Part shown: piece by piece, positions 21,836-31,484 of the stretch
Layout: each line of letters opens with the position of its first letter
Position numbering within the stretch: position 1 is the stretch's first letter
Assembly (NCBI GenBank): GCA_017311185.1
Contig: JAESUZ010002711.1
Coordinates: 248,001-312,000 of the forward strand
Reading direction: 5' to 3'
DNA length: 64,000 nt
Source of the DNA: Proteles cristata cristata
Taxonomy: Eukaryota; Chordata; Mammalia; Carnivora; Hyaenidae
The notes under the pieces: generated by a model
The model's input: the letters and a program-made list of their open reading frames with translations, nothing else
What the model was told of the DNA's origin: nothing
Database searches by the model: none
Position numbers and translations under genes: made by a program

Positions 21836-22976
21836 CTCTAACCTTGGTGTGCTTATGTCTGGAAAATAGAAACCTAAGCATCTGTGTTCCCTGTCTACTC
21901 TCTGTTCAACAGTGATACTAGAAATGTAACAATCTCAAAATGCTTGCTCTTAAAATGTTTTAATGAGTAAGATGTCTGAGCAAGTGACACAGAGAGTCTC
22001 ATACACTCCTTTCTCTAGACCTATTCTGGCCTCACATAAGCTCACCTCAGCCTCCCAAATCCACTTACATTGTCAAGCCACCTGCTGAATCAGAAGCACT
22101 TGCAGGCAGAACCCAGGGCCAGGAGGGTCACCTGTCATCTGCTTCCCAAACACAGGGAGGGTTGTGGACATGTGCTGCCTCCCCCTGTGAGCCTTTCCCA
22201 TAGTGGAGGGGTGGGGCGCCTGTTCTTCCTCCCCACATCAGCGTTGTCCCTGCTGCTCTGGTCGTGCGGGAATGAGCTGCAGCTTCCCTTCACACACTCA
22301 CTGTGTCAGTCCATCTTTCCGCTCACCTTTAGGTTGTGACTCAAAATTTTACTCCAAGAAGTCTTGGTAGCCTACACTTTTGAACCAGTCATTGCTACCA
22401 CATCCCCTCGGCCTCTGGAATCCTTTGTGTACTAAGAGAATATACTGTTTTTTTCATGGGTGCTTGGATTGTACCCATACCAAAGTATTGTGGAAAGCTT
22501 TGACAGCATGGGCCATAAGTGTGCACACTCAAAAGCCGAGGGAGATAGAGAACCTAATTAGTACTTAACAGGTCTGAGATGCTGTCAGTTGTAAGATGCA
22601 CCATTGTCTTACGTATCACTAAGAAGGAAAAAAAGTGCCACCATTTAAACTACAGCTTGCCATCAGTTTTAAAACACGAATTACATGGATGTTAAAATGA
22701 GCTTCTTAAAACCAGCAGACTGTAGTAGTAGTTGGGTGAATAAGGAATCAGGCTTTGTACATTCAGTAATGAAGGGGAATTGATTAGTTATCTTAAAAAA
22801 TGAAATCGATTTCTCCAGGAAGAATATGATTTATTATTCCTGTGAGTAATATGTGTCACCAAAAACTTACCTTCTTTATTAAATGGAGAAATAAAATGAA
22901 ACCACCTGTTAGAATCATAACGAAAACTCTGGTGTATTGTTGAGAGTTTACTCATTAGCTGTTTCTGGACTCTTAG

Positions 22977-23194
22977 CCCTTCAGCTGTGGAAGAAGATGA
23001 AGATGAGGATGGTCACACCGTGGTGGCCACAGCCCGAGGCGTGTTTAACAGCAACGGTGGGGTGTTGAGTTCCATAGAAACTGGTGTTAGTATAATTATC
23101 CCACAAGGAGCCATTCCTGAGGGAATTGAGCAAGAAATCTATTTCAAGGTCTGCCGAGACAACAGCATCCTCCCACCTTTAGATAAGGAGAAAG
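22977..23194 (+). CDS. TJP1: TJP1 coding exon (start of ZU5 domain)
   Basis: The 218-nt exon completes a serine codon and encodes PSAVEEDEDEDGHTVVATAR, then GVFNSNGGVLSSIETGVSII to ...NSILPPLDKEK. The acidic EEDEDED run leads into the ZU5 fold, recognised by 'GVFNSNGGVLSS' and 'SIIIPQGAIPEGIEQEIYFKV'. In ZO-1 the ZU5 domain binds partners such as the CDC42 effector MRCK-beta. Acceptor actcttag at 22976; donor aaag|gtaaat at 23194/23195, one base into a glycine codon. Residues are about human 1618-1690. Confidence 0.98.
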
Positions 23195-23451
23195 GTAAAT
23201 ATATTTACTGTCCTGCTTAGTTTTTAATAACTTGAGTTGTCCTGTGTGCTCTTCAAAGCTTGTAGTGCTCAGTTGAGAGGATAATCTGTACCCCTTTTCT
23301 GCTTTGCCAACCCCAGCACATTTCTCCCTTGGGGAAGGCCTGTCCAGTGGACACTGGAGGGGGGTGCCCTGGGTGGCATCACAGGTGGGAAGGGGTGGCC
23401 TACAGAAAGGCCAAGCTGGTCGAGACCTTCCACACGGTGGGCTTTACTTTC

Positions 23452-24296
23452 CTTTTTTTTTCTTTCTTAAATAGTTTAGTATCAGGTTGGTTTCCATATA
23501 AAACCAAGTGCTCATCCCAACAAGTGCCCTCCCCCATCCCCATCACCTCCCTTCTCCTCCCCCCCACCCCCATCAGCCCTCAGTTTGTTCTCAGCATTCA
23601 AAAGTCTCTTATGGTTTGCTTCCCTCCCGCTCCCCAACTATTTTACCCCTTCTTCTCCTCCATGGTCCTCTATTAAGTTCCTCCTACTCCACCTATACGT
23701 GCAAACATATGGTATCTATCCTTCTCTGCCTGACTTATTTCACTCAGCATAACACCCTCAAGTCCCATCCATGTTGCTACACATGGCCAGATTTCATTCT
23801 TTCTCATTGCCATGTAGTATTCCATGGTATAGATAAACCACATCTTCTTGGTCCATTCATCAGTTGATGGACACTTAGGCTCTTTCCAAATGTTTTGGCT
23901 ATTGTTGAAAGTGCTGCTGTGAACATTGGGGTACATGTGCCCCTATGCATCAGCACTTCTGTATCCCTTGGGTAAATTCCTAGCAGTGCTATTGCTGGGT
24001 CATAGGGGAGTTCTGTTGTTAATTTTTTGAGGAACCTCCACACTGTTATCCAGAGGGGCTGCACCAGTTTACCTTCCCACCAACAGTATAGGAGGGTGTC
24101 CATTTCTCCACATCCTCGCCAGCATCTATAGTCTCCGGATTTGTTCATTTTAGCCACTCTGACCGGCGTGAGGTGGTATCTCAGTGTGGTTTTGATTTGT
24201 GTTTCCCTGATAATGAGGGATGCTGAACATCATTTCATGCGTCTCTTGGCCATCTGGATGTCCTCTTTGGAGAAGTGTCTGTTCATGCCTTCTGGG
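23452..24296 (-). mobile_element. 5'-truncated carnivore L1, antisense in a TJP1 intron
   Basis: The reverse strand carries the C-terminal part of L1 ORF2 ('[20 protein letters not shown]', '[20 protein letters not shown]') and the L1 3' end, with its poly(A) as a T-run at 23451-23461. The flanks tgggctttactttc (23438-23451) and tgggatttactttc (24297-24310) are a 14-bp duplication with one mismatch. The ORF2 end is broken into more than one frame (23673-23936 and 23804-24157), so it is inactive. Confidence 0.93.
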
Positions 24297-24310
24297 TGGG
24301 ATTTACTTTC

Positions 24311-25246
24311 ACTGTGAAGGTGACAATGATGGCAGATGACTGGCTTTTCGACATTCCTCCTCTTGTTTGCTAGGTGGTCTTAGCTGACCTCACCAAATCT
24401 ATCTTTGTGTCTTTCACCCCTTCCATGTCTAGAGATGGGTTAGGCAACAGGCACTCAGAAAGGCTTTGCTCCATGCCTGTCATGTGACTGTAGGACAGAA
24501 GCTTCTTGGGGCAGGTGCTCGTCACCCCAGCTCTAGCACTAGTAAGAGCTCAACAGAGCGAATAAAATATCCCTCTCAAGTGTCACCATGTGTGTTTCTG
24601 AATTTAAGGAATCCGGGAAAGCTGTTATTTTTCATAATCTTCCTGGATTTGTCAGGATGATACGATGAACTATGTGACTACTTCTTTTGGCGTCTTAGCA
24701 GTTGCTTTACTTCCTTAAATATGTTACTTTAGCTCATTTTCTTATATTTTGCTGGAACGCTAACATATGTTGGCCCTGTGTGAACCTCTTAATCCAAGTC
24801 TATAGCAAATACAACATTTAAAATGTAAGATCTAAGTAACATTTACAAAAAGTACATTTGAATATATCTTATAAGAACCCCATGATCGAATGCTATAGCC
24901 ACCAGCTACCTGTGGTTATTATGAATTGAAATGTGCTGGAAGTATAAAATAAACACTGATTTCAGAGATTTACTATATTGGTTACATGCTGAAATAATAA
25001 TGTCTTGACATATTGGGTTATATAAATATTAAAAAGTTTATGTCCCTGTTTTTTCTTAATGTGGCTACTAGAAAATTTTAAATTACACATGTGTCTTGCA
25101 TTATATATTTCTTGGTCACTGCAGCTGTGGAGGACTAATTGCATTTGGCTTTAAAGCATGTCATTAGAAGGGAGGGTGAGGAGAACTGTGGGCTAGAAGG
25201 AAGATCGTCATCTAACCTGTCACTCCCACCCCCTCCTTGACTGCAG
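24311..25246. other. TJP1: Intron sequence upstream of the 25247 exon; nothing recognised
   Basis: The remaining part of the intron between the two ZU5 exons. I see no repeat family and no exon-like segment other than the pyrimidine-rich acceptor at its end (cccaccccctccttgactgcag). Confidence 0.7.
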
Positions 25247-25390
25247 GCGAGACACTGCTGAGCCCCTTAGTGATGTGTGGGCCCCACGGCCTCAAGTTCC
25301 TGAAGCCCGTGGAGCTGCGCTTACCACACTGTGCGTCCATGACTCCTGACGGTTGGTCTTTTGCTCTAAAATCATCCGACTCCTCGTCGG
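25247..25390 (+). CDS. TJP1: TJP1 coding exon (ZU5) with two possible donors
   Basis: The 144-nt long form completes a glycine codon and encodes ETLLSPLVMCGPHGLKFLKP, VELRLPHC and then ASMTPDGWSFALKSSDSSSG. The long donor is tcgtcgg|gtatgc at 25390/25391. A second, in-phase donor lies at ccacact|gtgcgt (25330/25331); using it drops exactly 60 nt (the 20 residues ASM...SSG). Both forms join the last exon in phase: t|gt restores cysteine and g|gt gives glycine. ZO-1 proteins ending ...PHC-DPKTWQ and ...SSSG-DPKTWQ are both known to me. The 20-residue insert probably equals the 'beta' alternative domain described for dog ZO-1. Confidence 0.96.
25331..25336 (+). promoter_or_regulatory. TJP1: Alternative 5' splice site (GTGCGT) in the ZU5 exon
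   Basis: The hexamer gtgcgt follows ccacact. Splicing here to the acceptor at 27877 restores 'cac tgt gat cct' (HCDP), the shorter ZO-1 C-terminus. It competes with gtatgc at 25391. Both are non-ideal donors, which fits regulated choice (inference). Confidence 0.8.
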
Positions 25391-27877
25391 GTATGCTGTC
25401 TTCACTCTGTCCTTTGGGGGCTTTGGGTACTGTCATTGATTAATCCCTGGGCTGTTGGAGCTCCACATGCTGTTCGTTAGCACATCTCTCCCTCTATTCC
25501 TGTGGCCTTGTAGGCATCACCAGTGTTTTGAAATTTCTTTGTGTTCCAAATATAAATTAATATGGAAAGGTACAGAAGTTTCTGCTTTTTAAACAATGAT
25601 GATTTGGCCAAAGGTTGGCATTCTTGGTGTTCAACAAAATTATTTGTTCTGTCAAAATTTTTAAGATGAAGTGGGAGAATTTTTATTGTTCTACATACAG
25701 CGGCGTTTCCATCTTATTAAAATGATTCCTTTATGTAATAATTTCTATTTTTGGTTACCACTGTTTAATTCCTCAATCTACAAAGTATAGACACCAGAGA
25801 AATTTGCAAGACAAAAAATACCTTCCACTGGGATCATACTTGGCCACAGTTTTCAGTGTAAAACCCTGAATAACTGCTGTTATACACACTCCTTTTAAAT
25901 GGCTTTGTTTTGCTTTTAAGATCATAATTTCAAAGCTTCCATCGCATTTTCACATCTCTCACTTCCTTGGGTGACTACATCAGTTATCAGCTGAAACGTT
26001 CTATATTTTTTGATATAGATCACTTTAATTAAACTTAATATAGAAAAATAAGAATTTAAAGTTTTGCTTTTGAATTTTTAGTAAATCAGTAAAACATAAT
26101 GCAGTTTTAATATGAAATACAGTTTTAGGGCATGAAGATTATAGAGGAATATACTTTAATACTACCCAAGATTAAAAATTATATATAAATATGCATTTTC
26201 TGATATCTACAGGTACACCATTTTCTGGAAAAAGTTAATAAATTTATTTTAACACACTGGATAGTAAAGCTGTTTCCTCAGGGACTGCACTGAGAAGCAT
26301 TTTATTAGCCTAGGTTGAATTAATGAATTAACATTAATAAAGCTGCATTTAAAACATGATACTCTGGAAGTCAAGTTGTAGCATGAGCTCTGGTTGTTTT
26401 CTAGACCTAATTAGGATGAAAATCTTTAAAGTAACTATCTATTTTAGTTACTTGTTTTAGAAATGATTTTTTCCCAGATAATATGTGGAGCATAAATTAT
26501 CAATTTGTTATTCCTGTTTTTTGTGCCAGAGAACAAAAGTTATTTTATTAGATTGAAACAACTTTTTCCTGTGTTAAATTTTGAGTGCGTTGACATAGAA
26601 GAGAAATGTACCTCTGTGTAATCCCATATGGCTCTAGAATGCTTTGCTACTATAAATTTCTGTTTAGAAAGTCAGGGGTAGCTTTTGATAACTACTGACT
26701 TAATCCCAACAAAAATTAGCATACTGGAAAAAAACTTGAGCCTGAAATTAAGATTTTTTTTTTTTAACTTCCAAAGAGTTGTCCTCACTCTACCTCATGC
26801 CTGAGCAGTCTGTTCTCTTCAGTACTGCACAAGCCCATAGAGATCTGTGAAGTTAGATAACTCGGTTTTAAACTGCTGAGCCGATCCTGACTCAGAGACC
26901 ATTTCACTGTATGCAGGGTCTCTCAACCTTGGCATAATGTGGACATTGTGGCCAGATGAGAATTCTTTGTTCATACGGGCTGTCCTGTGCATACTGTGCT
27001 GTGTAGCAGCCTCCCTGGCCTCTGCTCACCAGATGGCAGTCGTGACAGGCAAAACTGTCCACAGACATTGTCCCGCGGAATCACTCTCGGTTAAGAACTA
27101 CTGTGTAAGGGAAGCAAAAGTCAGTAGCTTCAAGTATCCCTAACCTTGGATACCACAGAGACATACCGTCATCCCAGCCTTCTTCACACTTGTTGTCCAC
27201 TACTGGGGCTCTTAGCTTCAGCCGCAGATCTCAAATCAACAAGAGCTTGTTAAAAATGAAAATACCCAAGCCCTGCTTCAGACTCAATAGTCAGTGAATT
27301 TTCAAAGCTCCATGAATGGTTTTGTTGTACAGCCAAGTTTAGGACTAAGAAGTTCTTGGTCCAGACTTGCTGATTTGGGGGGGTGGGAGGGTAAAGAGAA
27401 GGAAGGGTCTTCCTTTCAGAAGGAACCAAATTGTGCAGAATTTTCAGGCATTCATTCATTGGTCTGTAGTTGAGTGTGAGAAGTATATTCTCATACTCAA
27501 TTCAAATGGGTCCTAACTTTAAGAAGTGCTGTTAATAGTTCTGTGGACCTGGGCACTGGAACTACCCCAGGCATATTTGGTTGCCCCAAGTTTTATTCAT
27601 TGTTTGAAAAGGCATGGACTTGAAAACATAAAGAATAAAGGAGAAATCTGAAACCACTTTGGATTCTAATAAGGATTATGATTCTAATGACTCCTTAGCA
27701 GCCACTGGGTCTTCATTAGAATATAGCACATAGAGCTTTGATACAAGTGCATCTGCTGAAGAACGAGAAGGTGGTTGCGTGGGAGTATACGTGTTTATGA
27801 TTGCCCCATGACTGCAGACCGTTAGGGCTGGCACTTTAACCAGCCTCAGTTGACATGAACTTCTTTTTCTCTCATAG
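25391..27877. other. TJP1: Last TJP1 intron, 2.5 kb
   Basis: Mostly AT-rich unique-looking sequence. It contains an antisense MER5A-like element at 26916-27110 and possibly another hAT-type remnant near 27200-27345. No SINE is present, unlike most other long introns here. Confidence 0.75.
26916..27110 (-). mobile_element. MER5A-like hAT-Charlie element, - orientation
   Basis: 'agggtctctcaaccttggca', 'gggctgtcctgtgcatactg', 'agcagcctccctggcctctgctcaccagatggcagt' and 'cggttaagaactactg' follow the reverse strand of MER5A in order. A second copy on the + strand is at 2463-2676. Confidence 0.7.
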
Positions 27878-27972
27878 GTGATCCTAAAACCTGGCAAAAC
27901 AAGTGTCTTCCTGGAGATCCAAATTACCTTGTTGGAGCAAACTGTGTTTCTGTCCTGATTGACCACTTTTAA
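27878..27972 (+). CDS. TJP1: TJP1 terminal coding exon (end of ZU5, stop)
   Basis: The coding part of the last exon completes the split codon and encodes DPKTWQNKCLPGDPNYLVGA then NCVSVLIDHF and the stop taa at 27970-27972. This is the invariant C-terminus of ZO-1 and the end of ZU5. Acceptor ttctttttctctcatag at 27877. The C-terminus is the same whichever upstream donor is used. Confidence 0.98.
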
Positions 27973-29067
27973 TTCTTAAAATATAGGAACTTGATTAAAT
28001 AATGTGAAACTGGGTTAAACTTACTAAATCTAAATGGAAGCACTCTATCAAGTATTATACTTTTCTTAGAATCGATACTGCAATTTGTTAGTATTAAGCA
28101 TTCTGTTTGAACAGATGAAGATTAGTGAGCATGCCCCTGCACCGTGGTCAGAACACATGCTGCAGACTACGTGTTTGTGATTGAAAAGCTATTGGTATTG
28201 GCTGGAGGGTCAAAGATGGTTTGCTCTGTAATGATTTTTGTACTTTTTTATGGTCACTGCTTAACTTCACGTATTGATTTCCGTTAAAACACCAGCCAGT
28301 AATGGGGTGCATTTGAGTTCTATTCTTTCCAGAGTACACTGCTTCAAACTTTATTATGGCCCTGGCCTAGCATACTCATTTTATTTTATTATGCATGAGG
28401 TAATATGCACACATTTAAAAAATGTACCTGGAACCATATAAGCCAGTGTAGTAGATTTAACAGAAATGTACAGCAAGGGGAGTTTATAGCTCTTTTTGGC
28501 AGGGGGTGGGGGGGCGTCAAGTGAAGACAGTTACTTACTGTATATGAAAACACATTTTTTTAGGGAAGGACACCAAAGCATGTGAGACTGGTTCTGTGGC
28601 TTCTTTGGATCTATAAATTAACCATATCACCACAGACACACTAACCAGCAGGAATGCCTTACCCTCATGTTTTTAATTCTTAGATCATTCTCTCTGTGGA
28701 TTACTAAGTTTTTATGGCTTTTGTGCACATCTAGATACTGTATCATGAAAAAGATTGAGTAAATTGTGGATTTGTTGGTTTCAGAAATGTATAGTCACCC
28801 AGAAGAAAATAATGGTGTGATTGGGGATTTTATTTTCTTCCTCCAAGGGGCAGTGGTGGTTTTCTGTTCTTTTTGGCTATGCATTTGAAAATTTTGATGT
28901 TTTAAGGATGCTTGTACATAATGCGTGCATACCACTTTTGTTCTTGGTTTGTAAATTAACTTTTATAAACTTTACCTTTTTTATACATAAACAAAACCGA
29001 GTTTCTTAAGGCTACCTTTGTATTTCTCTCCTGTACCTCTTGAGCCTTGAACTTTGACCTCTGCAGC

Positions 29068-29073
29068 AATAAA
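29068..29073 (+). terminator. TJP1: Possible proximal poly(A) signal AATAAA
   Basis: AATAAA in 'ctgcagcaataaagcagca'. It would give a 3' UTR about 1.1 kb long. Downstream sequence has T-runs (29102-29110) but is not strongly GT-rich, so use is uncertain. Confidence 0.45.
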
Positions 29074-29404
29074 GCAGCATTTCTATGACACCTACAAGGT
29101 CATTTTTTTTAAGAAAAAAAGAATGCACAGAGTTGTTACATTTTTTAAAATGCTGCATTTAAAAAGATACAGTTACTCAGAATTCTCTAGTTTGATTAAA
29201 TTCTTGCAAAGTATCCTGACTGTAATTTGTGATACCATGCTGTGCCCTAAAGTGTATTTTTTTACTAATAGACAATTTATTATGGCACATCAGCACGATT
29301 TCTGTTTAGATAATACACCACTACATTCTGTTAATCATTCATTAGGTGTGACTGAATTTCTTTTGCAGTTATTAAAAAAAAATCTCAAATTTCTAAATCT
29401 GCAG

Positions 29405-29425
29405 AATAAAACTTTTTAAAATAAA
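29405..29425 (+). terminator. TJP1: Tandem distal poly(A) signals of TJP1
   Basis: AATAAA occurs at 29405-29410 and again at 29420-29425. It is followed at once by GT/T-rich sequence (gtgctggtttggtctgtttc), the usual downstream element. This is the likely main end of TJP1 transcripts. Confidence 0.75.
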
Positions 29426-30724
29426 GTGCTGGTTTGGTCTGTTTCCCCATGGTTTCTAGTTTCATGCAACTTTATAATCCTGTGTAAAGTCCTGCACACT
29501 GGTGCACATCACCTGGTTACCTCCTGCCATACCAGGTGAGGTGTCTGCAGAGTGCGATCCGAGGCCTGGGCATCCCGATAGGTAAGCAGTGCCTGTCACT
29601 GAAACCTCGAAACAGAGGAAGGGGAGAAGGAGGCTCACTGTAGAGTTCTTGGCGATGCTTCCACTGCATCTGTAAATATACAGTATTTGTGTGTGCATTT
29701 GTGTCCCTTAAGACCCATTTGTGTATAGCTTTGTGTCCTGCTTTTTCCCAAAAACATAACATGGACAGTTTCTTAATGTTGTAACATTTGGGGGTAGAAA
29801 ATGATTTTTAATGGCTGTAAGTATTCCATCATGATTGCTTTATTTATTTAACCACCACCCGTATTGACATAGAGGTTGTTGCTAGAAAGTGCACATCTGT
29901 GTAGATTTGGTCTATTTTATTTCATCTTTTTTATGTTACAGTAAAAGTATCCATTTTAGTGTATAGTTCTCCAAAATTTGACAGAGACATAGTTTCATAA
30001 CAATTACTACAGTTAATACATTAAACAGTTTCATGATCCTCCAGAAGTCCATTATTTCTCCCCCATTGTACCAACACACATTATTATGGCGCCCCCACCC
30101 CCACCCCCACTTCTCCAGCCCCTGGCAAGCAATGATTTCTGCCCTATGGTTTCTCCTTTTTGAGGGTGTTCCACAAGTGGATCCTGCAGTATATAGCCTT
30201 TGAGTCTGGCTTCTTTAACTCAGCATAAAGCATTTGAGATCCATTTATGAAGTTGCAAATATTAGTAGTTCTTTGTTGTTGCTGAGTCGTCATTGCTGAT
30301 GTGAGTGCACACATCCCTGGGTGAACTTTGGAGCTGTTTCCAGGTTTAGAGATTATGAATAAAGCTGCTATGAACTTTTGCATATAGGTCTTTGTGTGAA
30401 CATAAATTGTCACACATGTAGGCGTGGGATCACTGATTCTTATCTTGTGAACATCACAAGAAACCGCCATCCTGCCCGCAGGAGCCCTGTACTGTCGCGC
30501 ATCGGCCACCTTCGAGGGTCCGCTGGCTCCACGTCCTTAGCAACAGTTGCTGTTACCAATATTTGTGTTTAGCCACTCTAATGGGCAGTCTCCTCATGGG
30601 TTTCATTTGAGCTTCCCTGATGACTCGTGATGTTGAGCATCTTTTTATTTATCTGCCATGCTTTTCTTTGATGAGGTATCTATTTGCATTTTATCTCATT
30701 TTAGTAAATTGCCTTGTTTCCTTA

Positions 30725-30905
30725 TTGTTTTGAGAGTTGTGCACCAGCAGGTGAGGCTTAGAGAGGAGGAGACAATCTCAAGCCGGTTCCTTGTCATCAG
30801 TGCAGAGCCCGATGCAGGGCCTGAACTCACGAACCATGAGGTGATGACCCGAGCTGAGACCAAGAGCCGGGTGCTCAACCCATTTGAGTCAGCCAAGCGC
30901 CTCAA
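30725..30905 (-). repeat. Diverged CAN-SINE, - orientation
   Basis: 'gagaggaggagacaatctcaag', 'cagtgcagagcccgatgcagg' and a degraded head 'cccatttgagtcagccaagc' mark an older SINEC copy next to the young one at 30923. Confidence 0.8.
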
Positions 30906-30922
30906 GAGTTCTTTACATAATC

Positions 30923-31161
30923 GGGGCGCCTGGGTGGCTTAGTCCGTTAAGCGTCCGACTTTCGCTTAGGTCATGATCTCGCGGTTCGTGGGTTCGAGCC
31001 CCGCATTGGGCTCTGTGCTGACTGCCAGCTCAGAGCCTGGAGCCTGTTTCAGTCTGTGACTCCTTCTCTCTCTGACCCTCCTCTGCTCACGCTGTCTCTC
31101 TCTCTCTCCTAGAAATAAATAAAACATTTTAAAAAATATTAAAAAAATAAAAATAAAAAAA
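30923..31161 (+). repeat. Young CAN-SINE with perfect 16-bp TSD
   Basis: Intact head 'ggggcgcctgggtggcttag' and a long A-rich tail (31120-31160). The flanks repeat agttctttacataatc at 30907-30922 and 31162-31177. Confidence 0.96.
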
Positions 31162-31484
31162 AGTTCTTTACATAATCTTCCTGCAGATTCATTATGAGAT
31201 GTGTTTGCCAATATTTTCTCGGTTCATTTTCTTAATAATGTCTTTTGAGGAGCATAGTTATTGATTTTGATAAAGTCCAGTTTATTTCTTTTGTAGATCA
31301 GGCTTTTAGTGTCATATCTAAGAAATCTTTGCCTAATCCACAGCATGAAGAGTTTTCTGTTTCAGAAGTGTTCGTTAGCTTTAGGTTTTACATTTATGTC
31401 TGTGATCCATTTTGTTTTAATTTTATACGTAGTGTGAGATCTATATGCCATTTAATCTGTTCTCTTATTTTAATTGAAGTATAG

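Larger units (their letters stand above)
21232..22976. other. TJP1: TJP1 intron, 1.7 kb
   Basis: It contains a SINE (21330-21546) and a MIR fragment (21690-21835). A possible L2-like patch ('gactcaaaattttactccaagaagtcttgg', near 22338-22370) is too diverged to claim. Nothing else recognised. Confidence 0.78.
27973..29445 (+). other. TJP1: TJP1 3' UTR (end position estimated)
   Basis: About 1.47 kb from the stop to just past the tandem poly(A) signals at 29405 and 29420. It is AT-rich, contains no SINE or L1, and stays unbroken by repeats until after 29.45 kb, as expected for a retained UTR. A G-rich patch (28500-28516) and T-rich stretches are the only local oddities. Confidence 0.75.
29700..31480 (-). 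repeat. Old L1 (L1M-type) remnants, antisense, interrupted by SINEs
   Basis: Reverse-strand L1 words run in order: 'tatagttctccaaaatttgac', 'tatgaataaagctgctatgaac', 'tgatgactcgtgatgttgagcatc', 'aataatgtcttttgaggagcat', 'tttgataaagtccagtttat', 'gtctgtgatccattttg'. All frames are broken. SINEs interrupt it at 30725-30905 and 30923-31161. Confidence 0.75.
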
